A DNA stretch of 64,000 nucleotides from CBDAPI01 sp965248635 (GCA_965248635.1 OZ252114.1:4526001-4590000), one strand, 5' to 3'. Counted from the first letter of the stretch, positions 44,295 through 52,984 are shown. The notes: generated from the letters alone by a model not told the origin. A program made the numbers and translations.

Positions 44295-46223
44295 ATGGAT
44301 TTTTTTGAACACCAGGATCTGGCACGTCGGAACTCCAGAAAACTGGTGTTCCTCTTCATATTGGCCCTACTCGGGGTTGTGGTTTCGGTTTACCTGCTGA
44401 TGGCTGTCGCGGTGACCGGCTACAACGACAGAATGGCTGGACCAGATCAGGGCATTGACTTGGTGGCATTACTGACCAACTGGCAGATCCTGGCCATGGT
44501 CGGTGGCGGGACTTTGCTGGTCGTGGGTGGCGCCTGTGCTTATCGAATCTCTGCGTTAAGTGGTGGTGGCCAAATGGTTGCTTCCAGCCTGGGTGGCCGG
44601 CCGCTAAATCATGACACACGGAATCGCGATGAACGACGTATTTTGAATGTGGTCGAAGAAATGGCCATTGCCTCGGGCATTCCCGTGCCGCCAGTCTACC
44701 TGCTTGAAGAAAAAGGCATCAATGCTTTTGCAGCGGGATACTCGCCACAGGATGCTGTAATCGGTGTGACACGCGGCTGTGTGCAAACCCTGACACGTGA
44801 TGAACTACAAGGTGTCATCGCGCATGAATACAGTCACATTCTCAATGGCGACATGCGCATGAACATCCGTCTGATTGGCCTCGTTTATGGCATCATGGTG
44901 ATCGGCTTGCTCGGTTGGCAGATATTTCGCATTGCGCTTTATACCGGTGGGCGTCGCCGTAGCAAGGATTCCAATCCGCTCCCGTTCATTGCAGTTGGTG
45001 GAGGGTTGATCGTCATCGGGGCGATCGGGACGTTTTTCGGCAACTGGATCAAATCGTCGATCAGTCGTCAGCGCGAATACCTTGCCGATGCATCAGCAGT
45101 ACAATTCACGCGCAATCCCGATGGCATTAGTGGGGCCTTGAAACAAATTGGCGGCGGTACCGGTCATGGCATTCTTCAACATGGTTCGGCGCCGGAATTT
45201 AGTCATATGTTTTTTGCCACGGGTGTGACCGGGATGCTCTCTTCCATGTTTACAACACATCCACCGTTGGAGCAACGTATCCGTCGCATTGAGCCGCGGT
45301 GGGACGGGAAATTCCCAAAGGCAGGTCAGCCGCGTGTTAGTGAGGACAGGCCGAAACAAAGTCTCAAGGAAAAACCGGTTGCACGACGCGAGAAAATGGC
45401 ACAGGCCGTGACGGTCATGGCGGGCATTGAGGTGATCGGTCAGCCGACTCCCCAGCATGTTGCCCATGCAGCAAAGTTAATCTCTGAAATTCCTGATACC
45501 GAAAAAAATGCCGCGCGCGATCCCTACGGCGCACGGGCAGTGCTCTATGGCCTGCTTTTGAATGAAGAAGCGGATGTCCGGCAACGCCAGGTTTACCAGC
45601 TCAAAGAACACGCCGAAAGGGGTCTGGCCGAATTGACTGAAGTCATGTCCCGGCAGATCGCTGCATTGGAAACACACCATCGCCTGCCGCTGGTCGACAT
45701 GACACTGGGTTCTTTGAAGGCCTTGTCGCCAACACAACACCACAATTTCAAAGTCAATCTCGATGTCCTGGTCAAAGCTGACAGAAAAATCGAGCTTTTC
45801 GAATGGGTGTTGCTGCGCATTGTGGATCATCATCTCGGCCAGCCACAACGTGCACGTCCTCAATATTATGGGCTTGAACGTCTGCAGTCTCAGTGCAGTA
45901 CATTACTTTCCGCTCTGGCCTGGGTAGGACATTCCGATCCAGGCCAAGTGAGTAAAGCTTTTGACGGCGGGGCCGCAGTGATCAACATACAAGGCCAGAA
46001 GCTATTATCAAGAAAAGAGATCAATTTCAAAGATCTGGGTACAGCACTGGATGTGCTTAACACAGTGGAAATGAGCAAGAAAAAGATCCTGCTCAAAGCC
46101 TGTGCTAACACGATTGTGGCCGATCAGGAAGTTACGCCCGATGAGGCAGAGCTGATGCGTGCCATTGCCGAAACCTTCGGTTGCCCGATGCCGCCGTTGT
46201 TGCCGGGGCAGACGCTGGTGTAG
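44295..46223 (+). CDS. M48 family membrane metalloprotease with TerB-like C-terminal region
   Basis: This 642-aa integral-membrane zinc protease has two N-terminal transmembrane helices (KLVFLFILALLGVVVSVYLL and a second near residue 70). The catalytic helix is GVIAHEYSHILNGDMRM (HExxH) at ~178. Two further helices follow (LVYGIMVIGLLGWQIF and GGLIVIGAIGTFFGNW), then the third zinc ligand in QREYLADASAVQFTRN. The C-terminal third is soluble and helical, with KADRKIELFEWVLLRIVDHH, a TerB-like pattern. HtpX-type enzymes clear damaged membrane proteins. Pairing with LemA is a common arrangement, so co-expression is expected. It appears intact. Confidence 0.9.
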   Translation: MDFFEHQDLARRNSRKLVFLFILALLGVVVSVYLLMAVAVTGYNDRMAGPDQGIDLVALLTNWQILAMVGGGTLLVVGGACAYRISALSGGGQMVASSLGGRPLNHDTRNRDERRILNVVEEMAIASGIPVPPVYLLEEKGINAFAAGYSPQDAVIGVTRGCVQTLTRDELQGVIAHEYSHILNGDMRMNIRLIGLVYGIMVIGLLGWQIFRIALYTGGRRRSKDSNPLPFIAVGGGLIVIGAIGTFFGNWIKSSISRQREYLADASAVQFTRNPDGISGALKQIGGGTGHGILQHGSAPEFSHMFFATGVTGMLSSMFTTHPPLEQRIRRIEPRWDGKFPKAGQPRVSEDRPKQSLKEKPVARREKMAQAVTVMAGIEVIGQPTPQHVAHAAKLISEIPDTEKNAARDPYGARAVLYGLLLNEEADVRQRQVYQLKEHAERGLAELTEVMSRQIAALETHHRLPLVDMTLGSLKALSPTQHHNFKVNLDVLVKADRKIELFEWVLLRIVDHHLGQPQRARPQYYGLERLQSQCSTLLSALAWVGHSDPGQVSKAFDGGAAVINIQGQKLLSRKEINFKDLGTALDVLNTVEMSKKKILLKACANTIVADQEVTPDEAELMRAIAETFGCPMPPLLPGQTLV

Positions 46224-46266
46224 ACCAATTATCATACCCGGCAAAGAACAGACTCTTTCCTGCCGT

Positions 46267-46455
46267 TCATGCAATTGCGGCCACAAGGATGATGTGTTCG
46301 ATTTTGGGTTGAGCCTCCCGCCAAGCTTGCTCGGTGCGGGGCTTGACTTGTTCTTCCAGCACCTGCGAGGCCTTGGCGCGGGCTTCCGGGTTATGGCCCA
46401 GTTCCTGGGCGGCGCGAATCACGAATCGGCGAAGAAGACTCATCTCAGGATGCAT
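46267..46455 (-). CDS. Short conserved helical protein of unknown function
   Basis: This is a 62-aa product if started at the ATG giving MHPEMSLLRRFVIRAAQELG; an upstream GTG would add 15 residues. The sequence is helical and amphipathic (HNPEARAKASQVLEEQVKPR, then TEQAWREAQPKIEH). Similar short proteins beginning MSLLRR exist in many bacteria, but the role is unknown to me. The end (IILVAAIA) may be truncated relative to longer relatives. It is convergent with the M48 protease. Confidence 0.4.
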   Translation of the reverse strand: MHPEMSLLRRFVIRAAQELGHNPEARAKASQVLEEQVKPRTEQAWREAQPKIEHIILVAAIA

Positions 46456-46526
46456 CCAGTATAAGCGAAACTGGCTAGCTGGCCTGCGTGGACCACCCAT
46501 CCCTCCATCCGACCAGGGGGATAAGG

Positions 46527-46631
46527 TTAGGAGTTCAGCAGGTCTTTGAGCCCCTTGCCCAGTTTGAAATAAGCGACTCTCTTCTCAGGAACCTGAACTA
46601 CCTCGCCGGTCTTTGGATTGCGTCCCGGACG
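46527..46631 (-). pseudogene. C-terminal fragment of an HU-family DNA-binding protein
   Basis: The minus-strand frame reads RPGRNPKTGEVVQVPEKRVA and then YFKLGKGLKDLLNS before TAA. G-R-N-P-x-T-G-E is the DNA-contacting beta-arm signature of HU/IHF, and V-x-Y-F-K-x-G-K-x-L-K its C-terminus. The N-terminal dimerisation half is absent. The 5' side is fused to the 59-bp repeat from the YDREKLYEAVW-type gene, sharing the few bases CGTCCGG at the junction. Confidence 0.8.
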
Positions 46632-46687
46632 AAGTCGTAGTCGTGGCCCAGGGTGCGGGTGATCTGGATGAGTTGGTCAAGGGAGGG
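46629..46687. repeat. 59-bp repeat shared with 31464-31522
   Basis: This is the second copy of the 3' end of the YDREKLYEAVW-type gene, with two mismatches. It is joined in this location to an HU gene fragment. Confidence 0.75.
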
Positions 46688-46764
46688 TCGGAATGACAAG
46701 GGAAAAGTGACCCGGCTTGATCACGTAATAGTGCCCCACCTGGGACGATCTCTGCTCCCAATCA

Positions 46765-47100
46765 CTTTATGACCACTACACAAACCGAGGGCAGACCGAG
46801 AACTTCATCAAGGCCTTCAAGAATCATCTGAGCATGGACCGACTCAGCTGTCATCGATTCCTGGCCAATCAGTTTCGACTCCTCCTGCATGCACTGGCTT
46901 ACCAGATGTTCGTGCGCCTGCGCGACTATCTGCACGGAACCCCCTGGCACAAGCTCGAAATCGAAACCTTACGTCGTCGGGTCCTCAAGATTGGGGCCCG
47001 GATCCGACAAACCACTCGACGCATCTGGGTCCATCTTTCCTCAGCCTTCCCCGAACAACCCCTCTTCCACCTCGTCTTGAGTCGCCTGAACTCCAGTTAG
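46765..47100 (+). pseudogene. IS1380-family transposase, C-terminal fragment
   Basis: The frame reads LYDHYTNRGQTENFIKAFKN, then RFLANQFRLLLHALAYQMFV and KIGARIRQTTRRIWVHLSSA. The Y-x-x-R-G-x-x-E-N and A-N-x-F-R-L-L-L-H-A-L-A-Y-x-x-F pattern is diagnostic for the end of IS1380/IS4-type transposases. The catalytic Asp residues upstream are absent. Downstream, 47101-47302 is non-coding and ends TGCATAATCCGGGCTAG, which I take as the right end of the element from memory of the family. Confidence 0.75.
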
Positions 47101-47299
47101 CTTTTCCCAGCTCCCCCGGAAAACCGCTTCCGACACTCATCCAGGCCCAGATCTGTCTGAAATTCACTCCCCAAACCACTCAAACGCCTCGCCAACCCAT
47201 ATTCTTCGCAAATCCGCCTGTCACACCTGCCCGCTTCCGAGTTGGGCCACTTCTCGAGTCGTTTTTCAACACCGGACTACGGTTCTTGCATAATCCGGG

Positions 47300-47862
47300 C
47301 TAGCCGGAAATCCCGAAGGTGATGGTGCGCTGGGTGGTTTTCTTTGACTTCAGCTTCTTGACGGACACGATGAACTCATAAATTCCCGGCCTGGTCTGGG
47401 TCAGTTCGATCTGACCGCCGATCATCGTGCCTCCCTCTTCCTCGCCCAGCCGCCGTGCAGACAGCGGCTGCCAGGAACCGGAAACGACGGGCTCTCCCTC
47501 CAACCGGAATTCGGCTTTCACCAGCAGGTCGCTCCAGGATCCATTTTCTCGCCGTGGTAGACCACCAGGAAATAGCAAAAGGCGTCGCCGGGCCGATAGA
47601 ACCGACACCCTTCCTTGAGCTCGGACGAGGTCCATTCACCCTGAACCTGCGTTTCATCCAGAGCGGCCCGCGTCTCTTTCCAGTCGAGAAGAATGATGCT
47701 GCTCAGAGCCCGCTTCTTTCGCGACAGTTTGGGGACTTCGATCCAGGATGCTGTCGTGCCGGTGAGCTCCGTGGCCCGGTCCCGGACCCCAGCCCGAATT
47801 TGATAGAGTCCCGGCTTCAGCTCCAGCCGTCTTGTGAGTTGGAGCCCCTGCCGGGCAGCCTA
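47300..47862 (-). pseudogene. C-terminal part of a VWFA-related acidobacterial-type protein, frameshifted
   Basis: The minus strand encodes LTRRLELKPGLYQIRAGVRD, then TASWIEVPKLSRKKRALS and EGCRFYRPGDAFCYFLVVYH. At the T4 run 47544-47547 one base is missing; the next frame gives NGSWSDLLVKAEFRLEGEPV and TRPGIYEFIVSVKKLKSKKT. The L-x-P-G-x-Y-x-x-R pattern and the W-I-E-V-P block match the C-terminal half of secreted proteins that carry a VWFA domain in acidobacteria. The VWFA part itself is gone. The stop codon overlaps the presumed end of the IS1380-type remnant. Confidence 0.6.
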
Positions 47863-47865
47863 TCT

Positions 47866-47886
47866 GAACCTGAGCGTTAGCGAGGG
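47866..47886 (-). repeat. Dispersed 21-bp repeat, copy 3
   Basis: On the minus strand it reads CCCTCGCTAACGCTCAGG plus TTC, identical to copy 1 at all but two positions. It sits at the point where the VWFA-type gene fragment loses its similarity. Confidence 0.5.
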
Positions 47887-47950
47887 CTGAGTTGTAGCCG
47901 CGGCCTCGCCGCCCGCGGTTCTGTTGTCTCGATTCCCAAACGTAGAACGG

Positions 47951-48622
47951 TCATTCCTTGTTAAAAACCAGCTTCATCTCGAAGGTGCCGCGGGGAGTCT
48001 TGATCTCCTGCTGCTGCGTGAGCGTCTGGCCGTCCTCGGAGAGCTCCCAGTTCTGATTCTGCTCGATCTTCATTTCACCCCTCGGGGTCTCCCGAACCGA
48101 GACCCGACTCACGACCAGCCTGTGGTCCTCCCAGTTTGCCTCCACCGTAGAGTCGCCTCTGGGAGTGGACACTTGCTGGGGGCCGGCTCCGGGCTTGTAG
48201 ACCCGTTCCTGGCTACCGCCCTGGGGGCCTTCCGCCACGATTGTCAGTTGATCATCCTGTTGAGTGATTGTCATTCTGGAGATCTGGCCGCCCATTCTAC
48301 GACCCATACCTCCACGGCCTCCCCGACCTCCTTGACCTCCTTGACCTCCTTGACCTCCTTGACCTCCTTGACCTCCTTGACCTCCTTGACCTCCTTGACC
48401 TCCTTGACCTCCTTGGCCTCCCTGTGCCCGCTGGCCATCACCCCCCGGAGGTCGATCGCCACCATCTCGTCCGCCGCCGCCCGGCGGTTCGGGCATTTCA
48501 CTCTCCTCTTCATTCAGAACCCAGGTCCCCGAGAAATCAGGTTCGTCGACCGCACCCGCCGTGGCCGCCACCAGCACTCCCGAGACTGCAAGAATCAGGA
48601 CAATTCTTGTTTTCTGAAACAT
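47951..48622 (-). CDS. Secreted protein with Gly-Gly-Gln tandem repeat
   Basis: This 223-aa exported protein has a signal peptide (MFQKTRIVLILAVSGVLVAA, cleavage after TAGAV). A short DFSGTWVLNEEESEMP block is typical of small acidobacterial secreted proteins. Residues ~65-105 are low-complexity G-G-Q units followed by G-G-R. The C-terminal part is a beta-rich domain (ISRMTITQQDDQLTIVAEGP, then WELSEDGQTLTQQQEIKTPR), a lipocalin/Bs-like sheet in my reading. Function is unknown. The repeat tract could vary in length by slippage without breaking the frame because its unit is 9 bp. Confidence 0.8.
   Translation of the reverse strand: MFQKTRIVLILAVSGVLVAATAGAVDEPDFSGTWVLNEEESEMPEPPGGGGRDGGDRPPGGDGQRAQGGQGGQGGQGGQGGQGGQGGQGGQGGQGGQGGRGGRGGMGRRMGGQISRMTITQQDDQLTIVAEGPQGGSQERVYKPGAGPQQVSTPRGDSTVEANWEDHRLVVSRVSVRETPRGEMKIEQNQNWELSEDGQTLTQQQEIKTPRGTFEMKLVFNKE
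48332..48421. repeat. 9-bp minisatellite coding for Gly-Gly-Gln
   Basis: Nine perfect copies of TTGACCTCC (48332-48412) are followed by one variant TTGGCCTCC. All lie in frame inside the secreted-protein gene. Confidence 0.95.
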
Positions 48623-48779
48623 GTGACCTCCCTCTTATGTCAATCCAACAAAGAAGTGAACCATCCGCTGAGGGTATATACGAAAACCCTCCTGGTGTTG
48701 GTTACGGGCAAGGGTGGATTCTGTTTCAGGATGAAGGTTGCAGGAGAGGAGAATGTGCGGCAGTGAAATTCAACGATCC

Positions 48780-48807
48780 GAACGTGGAACGCGGAACGTG
48801 GAACGCA
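48780..48807. repeat. Four 7-bp tandem repeats
   Basis: GAACGTG GAACGCG GAACGTG GAACGCA lie in the spacer just beyond the argB stop. They may be a slippage product; no role is apparent. Confidence 0.6.
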
Positions 48808-49686
48808 CTATCCCTCCACCAGCGTCCCGCAACCTTCATTGGTGAAGATCTCGGTGAGCAGGCTGTCGGGAGTTAGCCCGCTGATGATGTGGGCTCGCGG
48901 CACTCCACCCTGAATCGCGTGCCGACAGGCCTCCAGTTTCACCCTCATTCCACCTTTCACGCTACTGCTCAAGGACTTATCCATGTCCTTCAGGTGGAGA
49001 TGCGAAATCAGGCTTCCAGGATCGGTGGGATCTTCCAGAACCCCCGCGATCGGCGTCAAGAACATCAGCTTGGTGGCCTTCAGAGCAATCGCGATCTCGG
49101 CTGCTACTGTGTCGGCGTTCATGTTGTAGATACTGCCGTCCTGACCTCCGGCCATGGCACTGACCACCGGAACGTAGGATCCGGCGATGAGATGGTGCAG
49201 CACGGTGGGATTGACCGATTCTACATCCCCCACAAAGCCGAAGTTCACTTTCCTGGTTTTTCCCGTCTCCCGGTCGACGACTTTCTGGACCGGCCTGCGA
49301 ACGGCGGCGATAAGACCGGCGTCGACTCCTGACAACCCCACGGCCGGCACCTGATGACGATTCAGACCCCCCAGAATCTCGGTGTTCAGCTTGCCGTTGA
49401 ACACCATTTTGGCAACTTCCAGGGTCTGGGCATCGGTAACGCGGCGGCCATTGACCACCTCGACTCTCAGGCCCAGGCTACGGGCCACTTCCGTGGCCTG
49501 CGGACCCCCGCCGTGGACCACGACAACGTGGATGCTGAGTCGCTGCAGGAGCGAAACCTGAGCCCCGAACTGCTCGAGTATTTCCTCTTCCGCCACGATC
49601 TCTCCGCCCATCTTGATGACAAAGACCTTGTCACTGTAGAGGCGCAGGTAGGGCAGCGCCTGTTTCAGTCCGGTCACGGTATTCAT
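48808..49686 (-). CDS. argB: Acetylglutamate kinase
   Basis: This enzyme phosphorylates N-acetyl-L-glutamate with ATP, the second step of arginine synthesis. The 292-aa protein has the amino-acid-kinase fold: FVIKMGGEIVAEEEIL at ~22 (K-x-G-G), VVVVHGGGPQATEVARSLGL at ~55 for the acetylglutamate site, NMNADTVAAEIAIALKATKL, and VKGGMRVKLEACRHAI near the C-terminus. It is the last gene of the minus-strand arg operon, 22 bp after argF'. The N-terminus lacks the extra helix seen in many arginine-inhibited kinases, so feedback sensitivity cannot be judged. Confidence 0.95.
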   Translation of the reverse strand: MNTVTGLKQALPYLRLYSDKVFVIKMGGEIVAEEEILEQFGAQVSLLQRLSIHVVVVHGGGPQATEVARSLGLRVEVVNGRRVTDAQTLEVAKMVFNGKLNTEILGGLNRHQVPAVGLSGVDAGLIAAVRRPVQKVVDRETGKTRKVNFGFVGDVESVNPTVLHHLIAGSYVPVVSAMAGGQDGSIYNMNADTVAAEIAIALKATKLMFLTPIAGVLEDPTDPGSLISHLHLKDMDKSLSSSVKGGMRVKLEACRHAIQGGVPRAHIISGLTPDSLLTEIFTNEGCGTLVEG

Positions 49687-49708
49687 TTTGTTTTACTCCC
49701 CATCGTAC

Positions 49709-50719
49709 TTATGCAAGTGAGTACTTGTGTTGCTCGCCGAGAAGGTGCAGCAGTAGAGCCTTCTGCACGTGGAGCCGATTCTCGGCCTGATCGACCACCA
49801 CGCTGCGGGGCGAATCCAGGACCTGGTCGGACACGACAATGTTTCGCCTCACCGGGAGACAGTGCATGAAAGATGCAGCGGCTGTCCGAGCCATGAACTC
49901 CTCAGTCACCTGCCAGTGCCGATATTGATCTCGAATCTTCTGCTCTTTCTCCAAGTCCTGGTAGGCCAGCAGGCTTCGCCACGACTTGGCATAGACAACT
50001 CGAGCCCCCTCCAGCGTTCCCCAATCGTCGCTCTCTTGAATCGAGGCACCTGTCTGGTCCGCAATCCCCTTCATCATGGTCCCCAGCTCCGTATCCAGAG
50101 CGAACTCGGCAGGGCGCAGGACGGTCAGGTTCAGACCTCGCTGAACCGCCATGAGCGCGACTGAACGCGGCACCGCCAGCGGAAGAGGACGAGGATGATG
50201 GGCCCAGGTCAACACCAGTCTGGAGCCCTGCTTCATACCCAGTTCGTTCCAAGTCAGAGCGTCGCCCAGTGCCTGGCATGGATGCCACAGAGACGATTCC
50301 AGATTGATCACCGGAACGGTGGCGTGGCGGCTGAACCCGGACAGGACAGGATCCGCGGAATCGACTTGCCAGGAGCGACCTGCAGGAAAGGCCCGAATTC
50401 CAAGAGCGTCAAAATAGCGCGAAAGGACGGGTGCCGCCTCGCGCACATGCTCCGCCTTGTCACCGTCCATGACGACCCCGTCCTCGGTCTCAATGCCCCA
50501 CACCCCGTGTCCGACATTCAGTGTCAGGGAGTGCCCCCCCAGGTGCTGCATGGCGACCGCGAAGGAGGTCTGGGTTCGGAGGCTGGGGTCGAAGAAGAGC
50601 ATGCCCAGCGACTTCCCCTGCAAGCGACCGGTGATCGTACCCTGCTTGACGGCGGCTGCGAACTCCAGGAAGCGGGCAAGTTCAGGAGGTGTGAAACAAC
50701 TGGTCGCTGTAAAGTGCAT
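49709..50719 (-). CDS. argF': N-acyl-ornithine carbamoyltransferase (acetyl- or succinyl-ornithine type)
   Basis: This is a carbamoyltransferase-fold enzyme of 336 aa, starting at MHFTATSCFTPPELARFL; a longer frame would overlap argD. The carbamoyl-phosphate loop is FFDPSLRTQTSFAVA, replacing the S-T-R-T of ordinary ornithine carbamoyltransferase. Other motifs are GVVMDGDKAEHVREAAPVLS, SLWHPCQALGD and FMHCLPVRRNIVVSD. V-M-D-G-D and H-C-L-P-V-R-R-N are typical of acetylornithine and succinylornithine carbamoyltransferases, so arginine probably forms via acylated citrulline. The residue that separates the two types (Glu in AOTC, Pro in SOTC) needs an alignment to locate. It sits 7 bp after argD. 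Confidence 0.88.
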   Translation of the reverse strand: MHFTATSCFTPPELARFLEFAAAVKQGTITGRLQGKSLGMLFFDPSLRTQTSFAVAMQHLGGHSLTLNVGHGVWGIETEDGVVMDGDKAEHVREAAPVLSRYFDALGIRAFPAGRSWQVDSADPVLSGFSRHATVPVINLESSLWHPCQALGDALTWNELGMKQGSRLVLTWAHHPRPLPLAVPRSVALMAVQRGLNLTVLRPAEFALDTELGTMMKGIADQTGASIQESDDWGTLEGARVVYAKSWRSLLAYQDLEKEQKIRDQYRHWQVTEEFMARTAAASFMHCLPVRRNIVVSDQVLDSPRSVVVDQAENRLHVQKALLLHLLGEQHKYSLA

Positions 50720-50726
50720 TCGGCTC

Positions 50727-51893
50727 TTACCCGGGAAAGCTCTCCAGGACGGTGGCCAGTCGCTCAAAGCTCTCCTCGTCAATTGTGAGTGGCGGCATCA
50801 GCCGGACCACATGAGGATCGGCGGAGATACCGGCCAGGATCTGATTCTCAAAGAGGTATTTTGTAACTGCGCGGGCGGGAACGCTGGTTTCAAGACCCAG
50901 CAGGAGTCCATAGCCACGGACGGAACGAACCGGTCCCGTGATCAGCATCTGGTTGGCCACCGATTCGAGATGCAGGGCGTTGTCGATCAGTTTTTCCTTT
51001 TCAATCGCGTCCAGAACCGCCAGTCCGGCGGCACACGCAATCGGGCCACCTCCAAAGGTCGTGCCGAGTTCCCCCAGTTTCATCTCCAGGGCAACCTCCT
51101 CGCTCGCGAGTACTGCGCCAATCGGGATGCCGTTGGCCAGCCCTTTGGCGGTAGTGACAAGGTGAGGTCCGGCAGAAAAGCGCTGTGCTGCAAAGCTGGC
51201 TCCCACCCGCCCCACACCAGTCTGAACCTCGTCAAAAATAGCCAGGGTTCCATTCTGGTCGCAGAGTTCCACCACATCGGCCAGGTATCCGGCGTAGGCC
51301 GTACAGACTCCGTTCATACTTTGAATCGGTTCCAGGATGACGGCCGCGGTGTCAGGCCGCAGATGACTCCGCAGGGAGTCCAGATCACCGAATTCGGCCA
51401 CCTCCACCTCTCGCACGAGTGAGGGAAACTGATCCCGATAGTGGCCAATTGTGGTGACCGATAGCGCCCCGGCAGTGCGGCCGTGGAAACCACCCTTCAT
51501 CGTCACCAGCCCGTTGCGGCCCGTCGCCTTGAGCGCCACTTTGATGGCGGTTTCATTGGCCTCCGCTCCGGAATTACAAAGAAACACCCGGGTCAGATGA
51601 GAGGGCGAAAACTCGACCAGACGCTGCTGGTAGATAGCCCGGATGTCATTGGACACCACATTGGAGTAGAAACCCAGCTTCCCTGCCTGCCGGTTGACCG
51701 CCTGCACCCACCCCGGATGACAGTGGCCGAGCAGAGCCACACAGTGCCCGCCATAAAAGTCCAGGTACTCCACGCCCGCTGAATCACGAACCCTAAAGCC
51801 CTCTCCTTCGATCAGCGTAATGGGCCATTTCGAATAGGTTGGGATCTGATACCGGTTTTCCAGTTCAGGATAGAAAGTCGTAGCACACATCAT
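50727..51893 (-). CDS. argD: Acetylornithine aminotransferase
   Basis: This is a class-III PLP aminotransferase of 388 aa converting N-acetylglutamate semialdehyde to N-acetylornithine, with glutamate as amino donor. Visible elements: DFYGGHCVALLGHCHPGWVQ, the PLP-phosphate loop CNSGAEANETAIKVA at ~105, FHGRTAGALSVT, the Asp in LAIFDEVQTGVGRVG and the Schiff-base Lys in TTAKGLANGIPIGAVLAS. The C-terminal Arg region LLGLETSVPAR and TFGGGPIACAAG are standard. It begins 29 bp after argC and ends 7 bp before argF'. A GABA- or succinylornithine-aminotransferase activity is possible by sequence but not by context. Confidence 0.95.
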   Translation of the reverse strand: MMCATTFYPELENRYQIPTYSKWPITLIEGEGFRVRDSAGVEYLDFYGGHCVALLGHCHPGWVQAVNRQAGKLGFYSNVVSNDIRAIYQQRLVEFSPSHLTRVFLCNSGAEANETAIKVALKATGRNGLVTMKGGFHGRTAGALSVTTIGHYRDQFPSLVREVEVAEFGDLDSLRSHLRPDTAAVILEPIQSMNGVCTAYAGYLADVVELCDQNGTLAIFDEVQTGVGRVGASFAAQRFSAGPHLVTTAKGLANGIPIGAVLASEEVALEMKLGELGTTFGGGPIACAAGLAVLDAIEKEKLIDNALHLESVANQMLITGPVRSVRGYGLLLGLETSVPARAVTKYLFENQILAGISADPHVVRLMPPLTIDEESFERLATVLESFPG

Positions 51894-51922
51894 TTTCTAC
51901 TCTGGTACTTCCTTGTAACACT

Positions 51923-52984
51923 CTAGATTGGACGCGGAGGCGGCATCTGAAGACCGGCCTCCTCGGGCCAGCCGGACATGAGATTGGCATTCTGGATCGC
52001 CTGCCCGGCGGCTCCCTTGACGAGGTTGTCGATGGCCCCACAGATGACCACACAAGGGCCCCGAGAGTGGATTGACAAATCGCAGCGATTCGTACCCCAG
52101 ACATCGCCGACAGCGGGAGACTCCGACAGCAGTCTTACAAAAGGCGCCCCCGCATAGACTTCTTGAAACCAGTCAACCAGCTCCTGCAGCTCTAGCGGCT
52201 CGGTGTAGAAGGCGTGAACCGTGACGAAAATTCCGCGTACCAGGGGAGTCATTTGAGGCACAAACGAGACCTCCGTCTGGGCACTCCCTCCGATCTGGCT
52301 CCAACCCTGCTGAATCTCCGGAAAATGCTGGTGATCGAGCGGCTTGTACGCCTGGAAGTTGTTGGCTCGCAGGGGATGATGGGTGGTGGGACGAGGCCGA
52401 ATACCTGCACCCGATGAACCGGTTTTTCCGTCAATGGCCACGAATCGCGGCTGTTTCTCAAAGCTCGCCAGAGGCAGTAGAGCCAGTTGGGCAGCCGTGG
52501 CAAAGCACCCGGGATTGGCTACAAAACGGGTCGACTGGATCTCCTCCCGGTGAAATTCAGGCAGTCCGTAGGTAAACCGCTCGAGCCAGTCTGTCCGTGA
52601 GTGCTCCTTGCCGTAGTATTGCTCATAGGTCTCCGGACACTGCAGGCGGAAGTCACCGGAAAGATCCACGACCCTGATCCCGCTTCCTTCCAAATAACTC
52701 AGAACAGAAGGGAGGAATTCCATGGTGTGACCATGACCGAGTGCCGAAAAGAGGGTCCACTGCCCCTCCTCGAGCCGGCTCCAGTCGAACGAGGCCGGGG
52801 AGAGAAAAGAGGCCTCGGTCCATCCCCCGACTTCCGAATAGACATCGGCGATCTTCTTCCCGGCCTGCCTTTCGGAAAGAGCCGCCGCCAGCTCGAAGTG
52901 GGGATGAGCCGCCAGCAGTCGCAGCAGTTCTCTTCCCACGAACCCCCCGGATCCCAGAATCACGGTCTGCTCAAGTGGCGGCAT
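51923..52984 (-). CDS. argC: N-acetyl-gamma-glutamyl-phosphate reductase
   Basis: This NADPH-dependent reductase makes N-acetylglutamate semialdehyde. The preferred start is the ATG giving MPPLEQTVILGSGGFVGREL (353 aa), overlapping the upstream gene by 14 nt. The nucleotide-binding motif ILGSGGFVGRELLRLL is at the N-terminus. The catalytic Cys is in RFVANPGCFATAAQLALLPL at ~145, the substrate region is DGKTGSSGAGIRPRPTTHHP, and the second His lies in PLDHQHFPEIQQ. It is the second gene of the minus-strand arg operon. Confidence 0.95.
   Translation of the reverse strand: MPPLEQTVILGSGGFVGRELLRLLAAHPHFELAAALSERQAGKKIADVYSEVGGWTEASFLSPASFDWSRLEEGQWTLFSALGHGHTMEFLPSVLSYLEGSGIRVVDLSGDFRLQCPETYEQYYGKEHSRTDWLERFTYGLPEFHREEIQSTRFVANPGCFATAAQLALLPLASFEKQPRFVAIDGKTGSSGAGIRPRPTTHHPLRANNFQAYKPLDHQHFPEIQQGWSQIGGSAQTEVSFVPQMTPLVRGIFVTVHAFYTEPLELQELVDWFQEVYAGAPFVRLLSESPAVGDVWGTNRCDLSIHSRGPCVVICGAIDNLVKGAAGQAIQNANLMSGWPEEAGLQMPPPRPI

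Noticed and set aside
48332..48421. Possible CRISPR array
   Set aside because: The 9-bp units are contiguous without spacers and encode Gly-Gly-Gln.
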